In this document: in pieces, positions 32,532 to 35,899 of the stretch
How positions within the stretch are numbered: position 1 is the first letter of the stretch
Layout of the letters: the number at the start of each line of letters is the position of its first letter
NCBI GenBank assembly: GCA_964482235.1
Contig: CAYZWU010000053.1
Span: 1 to 35,899 of the forward strand
DNA length: 35,899 nt
Direction of reading: 5' to 3'
Source: CAYZWU01 sp964482235
Lineage (GTDB): Bacteria > Planctomycetota > B15-G4 > CAYZWU01
Translations under genes and position numbers: made by a program
The notes under the pieces: generated by a model
Database searches by the model: none
What the model was told of the DNA's origin: nothing
Seen by the model: the letters and a program-made list of their open reading frames with translations, nothing else

Positions 32532-34685
32532 TCAGCGCGATACCGTGATGCTGTTCGCCGTTCCGCCGAGGGAGGCGTTGATCGAACCCTGCCAGAGAGG
32601 CGGCAGCACCGTGAAGTGCACAGTCGCGGCGCCGCCGGCAAGACCGTCTCCACTCGGCAGCGCTTCCGGATCGAAAGGCCGCGCGACTTCCCCGTCGAGC
32701 GCCAGCCCCATGCTGTTGTCCACGATGCTGTCCGAGATGGTCAAGGTGTAGAAGTCGGCGGGAAAGGAACCGACAGGCGTCAAGGTGGCTGTCTGAGCGG
32801 CGCTGCTGTAGAGGAAATCGAAGGACCGCTCTCCCGAGAAGTATCCTGTCAGCGTGAAATCGGATGCGTCCGCGTTCACGTCCTTGTGGAAGACCACCTC
32901 GATCGTGCCGGCGCCCGTTCCGAAAACGACTCTTTCACCGGGAGCAGGCGAGGTGGAGATGATCTTGGGCGGACCGCCCACGAAGCTCGTGGTGGAGAGC
33001 GAGGTGCGCAGGATCCACTCGTCCCGGTCGAACTCGAGGCTGGATACGGAGCTGTCCACCGGGATCAGCAGGTGCTCGGTCGGGGCGTCGTTCCACACGA
33101 CATGGGTCGTGTCCGAACCGCCCGACCAGGTGGTGATGTCGATCGGCATGGTGAAGGTCGGATAGGAGGCCGACTGCGTCTGCCTCACGTAGAGCTCGAC
33201 GAACTTCTCTCCGTTGACGTCGTGCTGCGTCCAGGCGTACCGGTAGGCGGGAGCGCCGATGTCGTAGATCCACTCGTCGAAGAACCAGGTCAGGTCGCTT
33301 CCGTGAACGCCCTCCGCCACGGCCTTGAAGTCATCGGTCACGGCGCTCTTGTACTCGTAGGCGGCACGATAGGCTGCCAGGATGTCGAAGAAGTCCTCGT
33401 CCCCCACCACGTGGCGCAGCTGATGAAGAACCCAGGCCGCCTTGGTGTAGGTGAAGTCCCCGGAAAAGATCCGCCACAGGTCCGAGATGTCGTAGCAGTA
33501 GACGCTGCCGTTGACACTGCCGGGACGCCGCACATCCATCCAGTAATGGAGCTGGCTCGGATCGCTGGTTCCCGACTCGAACTCGAACCAGAGTGCCTCC
33601 GAGTAGGTGGCGAATCCCTCGTTGAGCCAGATGTCGTGCCAGGTGCCGCAGGTGATCATGTCTCCCCACCACTGATGGCTCGCCTCGTGTGCGGTGATGT
33701 ATTCCCAGAAACCGCCCTGCGTGGTGAGGGTCTGGTGCTCCATGCCGCCGCCCCAGCTGAACTGGGCCATGCCGTACTTCTCGTCGATGAAGGGATAGAG
33801 CCCGTAGAGATCGCCATAGACGCCGAGGATGTCGATCATCTTCCACCACTCGTTCCGGTTGTTCGCCGTGTCGTCGGAGGGAAAGATGTACATCACGACG
33901 GGCATCGTCCCACCGGTGTATGAGAAGAAGCTCTCGTAGTAGTTGTAGTTCGTGGCCGCGAAGAAGTAGAGGTAGTCCACCGTGGGATAATCGGTCTTCC
34001 AGTGGAAGGTGAGCCTGTTTCCCGAAACGGGTGTCGTGCTCTGGAGCACACCGTTGGACGCCACCTTGAGCGAGTCGGGGACCGTGAACCTGAGGTCTGC
34101 CGTGGTCTTGTCATCGAGGGTCTCCTTCACCGGCCACCAGGTGTAGGCGTACCAGGGCGAACTGAGGGTGAAGACGAGGGGATGACCTCCCTGCGAGGTG
34201 AACTCGATGGAGCCGAAACCCTGCCCGCTCGGCTTTCCGTCGTAGGCCACGAGGAGGTCGAACTGCTCGCCCGTGTCGTAGAGACGATCGAGCGCAGCTT
34301 CCACGGTGGATGAGTCGATGCGCGTCCACGAGATCGCCACGCCGTTCACCGTGACGGACGTGATAGTAAAGGTGTTCGACAGTCGAAACCGGAAATCGGC
34401 GAGATTGTCGATCAGGCTTTCCACCGTCATGGTGTTGTGGCCGCCGATCCACTTTGCCGACGGATCGATCTCGATGTCCAGATCGTGATGGATCACGTCG
34501 GTATCCCCGAGAGCCTCGGGCCCCGTCCTGCCCGACAGGACGCTCACGGGCGGGAGATGACCAAGCTGCTTCTGGAGGCGTGCGATGTAGTCTGCCTTGC
34601 AGCAGCAATCCGGTCCGTGCGCGTTCTGGCCGAGAGCGAAGCTGCCGGTACAGAGGACAAGCAGAAGAATAATGTATCGGGCCAT
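32532..34685 (-). CDS. Secreted M1-family zinc metallopeptidase with Ig-like C-terminal domain
   Basis: This 717-residue peptidase starts at the ATG at 34685, which has AGGAGA upstream and opens a signal peptide (ARYIILLLVLCTGSFALG). An ATG 36 bases further upstream lacks both. An N-terminal beta domain (about 60-240) precedes the catalytic domain. GGMEHQ (313-318) is the exopeptidase motif variant. HEASH (His333, Glu334, His337) plus Glu356 in NEGFATYSE is the M1 zinc site. A Big_5/SbsA-like domain follows near 575-680 (PPKIISTSPAPGERV). Aminopeptidase action on peptides outside the cytoplasm is the likely role. A triple cysteine (DCCC) sits just after the signal peptide. Confidence 0.92.
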   Translation of the reverse strand: MARYIILLLVLCTGSFALGQNAHGPDCCCKADYIARLQKQLGHLPPVSVLSGRTGPEALGDTDVIHHDLDIEIDPSAKWIGGHNTMTVESLIDNLADFRFRLSNTFTITSVTVNGVAISWTRIDSSTVEAALDRLYDTGEQFDLLVAYDGKPSGQGFGSIEFTSQGGHPLVFTLSSPWYAYTWWPVKETLDDKTTADLRFTVPDSLKVASNGVLQSTTPVSGNRLTFHWKTDYPTVDYLYFFAATNYNYYESFFSYTGGTMPVVMYIFPSDDTANNRNEWWKMIDILGVYGDLYGLYPFIDEKYGMAQFSWGGGMEHQTLTTQGGFWEYITAHEASHQWWGDMITCGTWHDIWLNEGFATYSEALWFEFESGTSDPSQLHYWMDVRRPGSVNGSVYCYDISDLWRIFSGDFTYTKAAWVLHQLRHVVGDEDFFDILAAYRAAYEYKSAVTDDFKAVAEGVHGSDLTWFFDEWIYDIGAPAYRYAWTQHDVNGEKFVELYVRQTQSASYPTFTMPIDITTWSGGSDTTHVVWNDAPTEHLLIPVDSSVSSLEFDRDEWILRTSLSTTSFVGGPPKIISTSPAPGERVVFGTGAGTIEVVFHKDVNADASDFTLTGYFSGERSFDFLYSSAAQTATLTPVGSFPADFYTLTISDSIVDNSMGLALDGEVARPFDPEALPSGDGLAGGAATVHFTVLPPLWQGSINASLGGTANSITVSR

Positions 34686-34720
34686 GACGATCTCCTGTGT
34701 GGCGTGCTTATACAGGATCA

Positions 34721-34749
34721 AGAATAAGCTATGATCAGTCTTTCTTCAA
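34721..34749 (-). promoter_or_regulatory. Candidate promoter of the M1 peptidase gene
   Basis: On the minus strand TTGAAG (34744-34749) and TATTCT (34721-34726) are 17 bases apart, 36 bases upstream of the ATG at 34685. Each hexamer matches four of six consensus bases. Confidence 0.4.
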
Positions 34750-34756
34750 TAGAGAA

Positions 34757-34771
34757 CGCCGTGACCCGGCG
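34757..34771 (-). terminator. Short terminator-like hairpin after the CBM9-like gene
   Basis: CGCCG, a five-base loop and CGGCG form a GC-only stem six bases after the CBM9-like stop codon. On the minus strand it is followed by TTCTCTATT, a loosely T-rich stretch. It would separate this gene from the M1 peptidase promoter immediately downstream. Confidence 0.35.
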
Positions 34772-34777
34772 CCCTGT

Positions 34778-35806
34778 TCATGAAGTGATCCGCGACTGGT
34801 GATCAACGAAGAGCTCGCGCTCCTCTCCGCCGGGGAGGGAAACGGCCGCGCCGGCCACGAAGCCGTCCGCCTCGAGGCGCATGGCGGTGAGACGCGCCGA
34901 GCCTTTCCCCTGAAGATCCGCGCAGCCCAGCTCGTCGAAGGTGGCGGCCCAGCGGTCGTGGCTGTCGAAGAACTCCCTCTGCAGGTTGTAGACCTCCATC
35001 AGCAGGTCGCGGGCCGGAAGCGTCGGATCCGGGACGAACCGGTCCGCCCCCGGCTCGGCCGTGGAGAACTGCACGTAGCCCCACCGCTCCGGGCGATGCA
35101 TGTCGATGACGCCCTGGGGCGACCAGACCCAGTTGTCCTCGGGACGGTTCGGCACCTTCCTGTAGGCGCCGCCGGCGATCTCGTGCTCCCACTCGACGCG
35201 GGAGAAGTTGACGCGCCACTGGTCGCCGTGCCGAGGCGGCGCGGGTCTGCCGTAGGCGGCCAGCCCGCTCCAGGGGATCGCCACCTCCACCGACCATCCC
35301 GCATCCTCGTCGCCCGGATCGTTCAGCGTTCCGTCCACGTGAACGGCCGACCTGAGGCCGTCGAGGTTCGTCCCGTGCACGGCCGGCCCGCCGTCGCGGT
35401 ACGGCTTCTCGAGTGTGAGCTCCCAGATCGTGTTCAGCGGATTGACCTCGAACTCGTAGTAGTGATGGTTGTCCCCGTCCGGATCGATGAAGATTTCGAA
35501 GTCGTTGTCGTGGAAGATGATCGAGTTCTTCTCTGTCAGCGTGCCCCAGACGTGCGGCTCCTCGAGCCTCGCCCCCACGTAGAAGAACTCGTCGTCCCAG
35601 AGCATCCGCGCCCTGGTCCTGAATCGCGGCCTGGGCTTCAGGTCGCCCTCGATGTCCTCGAAGAGGTCGGTCCAGGCCGCCCTCTCCCACGCGGGATCGC
35701 GCATCGTCCCGTCGATCGGCAGGGGATGGGGCGTCCTGCAGCAGACGTAGCGCTTCGGCACGATGTCCCTCATGAATTCCCAGCCGCGAAATGTCCTGTT
35801 CGGCAC
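34778..35806 (-). CDS. Carbohydrate-binding family 9-like protein
   Basis: This is a 342-residue protein from GTG 35806, chosen because GAGGAG lies about seven bases upstream. The open frame extends further to 35881, but that part overlaps the transposase-like remnant. An ATG in WEFMRDIV would be a second option. Features of the CBM9/DOMON-like fold: IDGTMRDPAWERAAWTDLF near the start, ARMLWDDEFFYVGARLEEP, NDFEIFIDPDGDNHHYYEFEVNPLNTIWEL, DAGWSVEVAIPW and WRVNFSRVEWEH. It has no signal peptide, so it is either cytoplasmic or exported by another route. Such proteins are common next to glycosidases in planctomycetes and Bacteroidota, but the ligand is unknown. Confidence 0.82.
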   Translation of the reverse strand: MPNRTFRGWEFMRDIVPKRYVCCRTPHPLPIDGTMRDPAWERAAWTDLFEDIEGDLKPRPRFRTRARMLWDDEFFYVGARLEEPHVWGTLTEKNSIIFHDNDFEIFIDPDGDNHHYYEFEVNPLNTIWELTLEKPYRDGGPAVHGTNLDGLRSAVHVDGTLNDPGDEDAGWSVEVAIPWSGLAAYGRPAPPRHGDQWRVNFSRVEWEHEIAGGAYRKVPNRPEDNWVWSPQGVIDMHRPERWGYVQFSTAEPGADRFVPDPTLPARDLLMEVYNLQREFFDSHDRWAATFDELGCADLQGKGSARLTAMRLEADGFVAGAAVSLPGGEERELFVDHQSRITS

Positions 35807-35855
35807 TGAATTCTCTCCTCTGTCGGAAACCGGACTACTTCTTCTTTTTGGGTCC

Positions 35856-35899
35856 TCAGCAGAATTTGTGGGTAGACTCACGCTCGGGAAGTTGTCCCA
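35856..35899 (-). CDS. C-terminal end of a second transposase-like copy (partial, cut by window edge)
   Basis: Reading the minus strand from the window edge gives GQLPERESTHKFC and a stop at 35856-35858. It matches the end of the fragment at 3-134 (GKLPERDSTHRFC) in protein and in most bases, including a few bases past the stop. The two copies face outward-in, in inverted orientation. They differ at several positions, so they are related elements, not one wrapped around a circle. Confidence 0.45.
   Translation of the reverse strand, partial: GQLPERESTHKFC

Noticed and set aside
35807..35881. N-terminal extension of the CBM9-like protein
   Set aside because: It is an out-of-frame reading of the transposase-like remnant and adjoining sequence; GTG 35806 has a good ribosome binding site.

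Overview
The window reads as one contig of a GC-rich, Gram-negative environmental bacterium. The best guess is a member of Planctomycetota or a neighbouring uncultured lineage such as Eisenbacteria. This rests on gene content, not on a marker gene: tandem secreted parallel beta-helix proteins with a 'DADPLF...GSPCRDAG...DIGADE' signature, an FG-GAP/VCBS propeller protein with the same type of C-terminal domain, a secreted HEAT-type protein, SGNH lipoproteins, unusual glycoside hydrolases and a bacterial serpin. No rRNA, tRNA or CRISPR array was seen. Both edges run into related copies, in inverted orientation, of the same transposase-like C-terminal end, so the contig may be bounded by copies of a mobile element.

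Left part (1-7.9 kb): a mobile-element remnant, an AT-rich orphan gene and a convergent AAA/DUF4143 ATPase form an accessory edge. They are followed by three paralogous secreted beta-helix proteins. The first two share a duplicated 79-bp leader. A secreted HEAT-like protein sits between copies 2 and 3.

Middle (8-20.1 kb): a secreted TIM-barrel glycoside-hydrolase-like protein is followed by a chemosensory cluster. A hybrid histidine kinase with three receiver domains points left. Divergent from it run cheA (split over two reading frames, with a C-terminal receiver), cheW, a soluble two-PAS methyl-accepting protein with duplicated cysteine motifs, cheB and cheR. There is no stand-alone cheY and no flagellar gene here, so the output is unknown.

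Right part (20.1-35.9 kb): on the minus strand lie a serpin, L-2-hydroxyglutarate oxidase (lhgO) and a thioredoxin-like protein with a long helical tail. Divergent from these is an apparent operon of an ABC ATPase, a 12-TM permease, a 34-residue single-TM protein and a secreted clan GH-D (alpha-galactosidase-like) enzyme. Then come a VCBS propeller protein behind a near-consensus promoter and an SGNH-like lipoprotein, and on the minus strand an M1 metallopeptidase and a family-9 carbohydrate-binding-like protein. The overall picture is an organism that exports many polymer-binding or polymer-degrading proteins, with one chemosensory pathway whose kinase may be broken or split.
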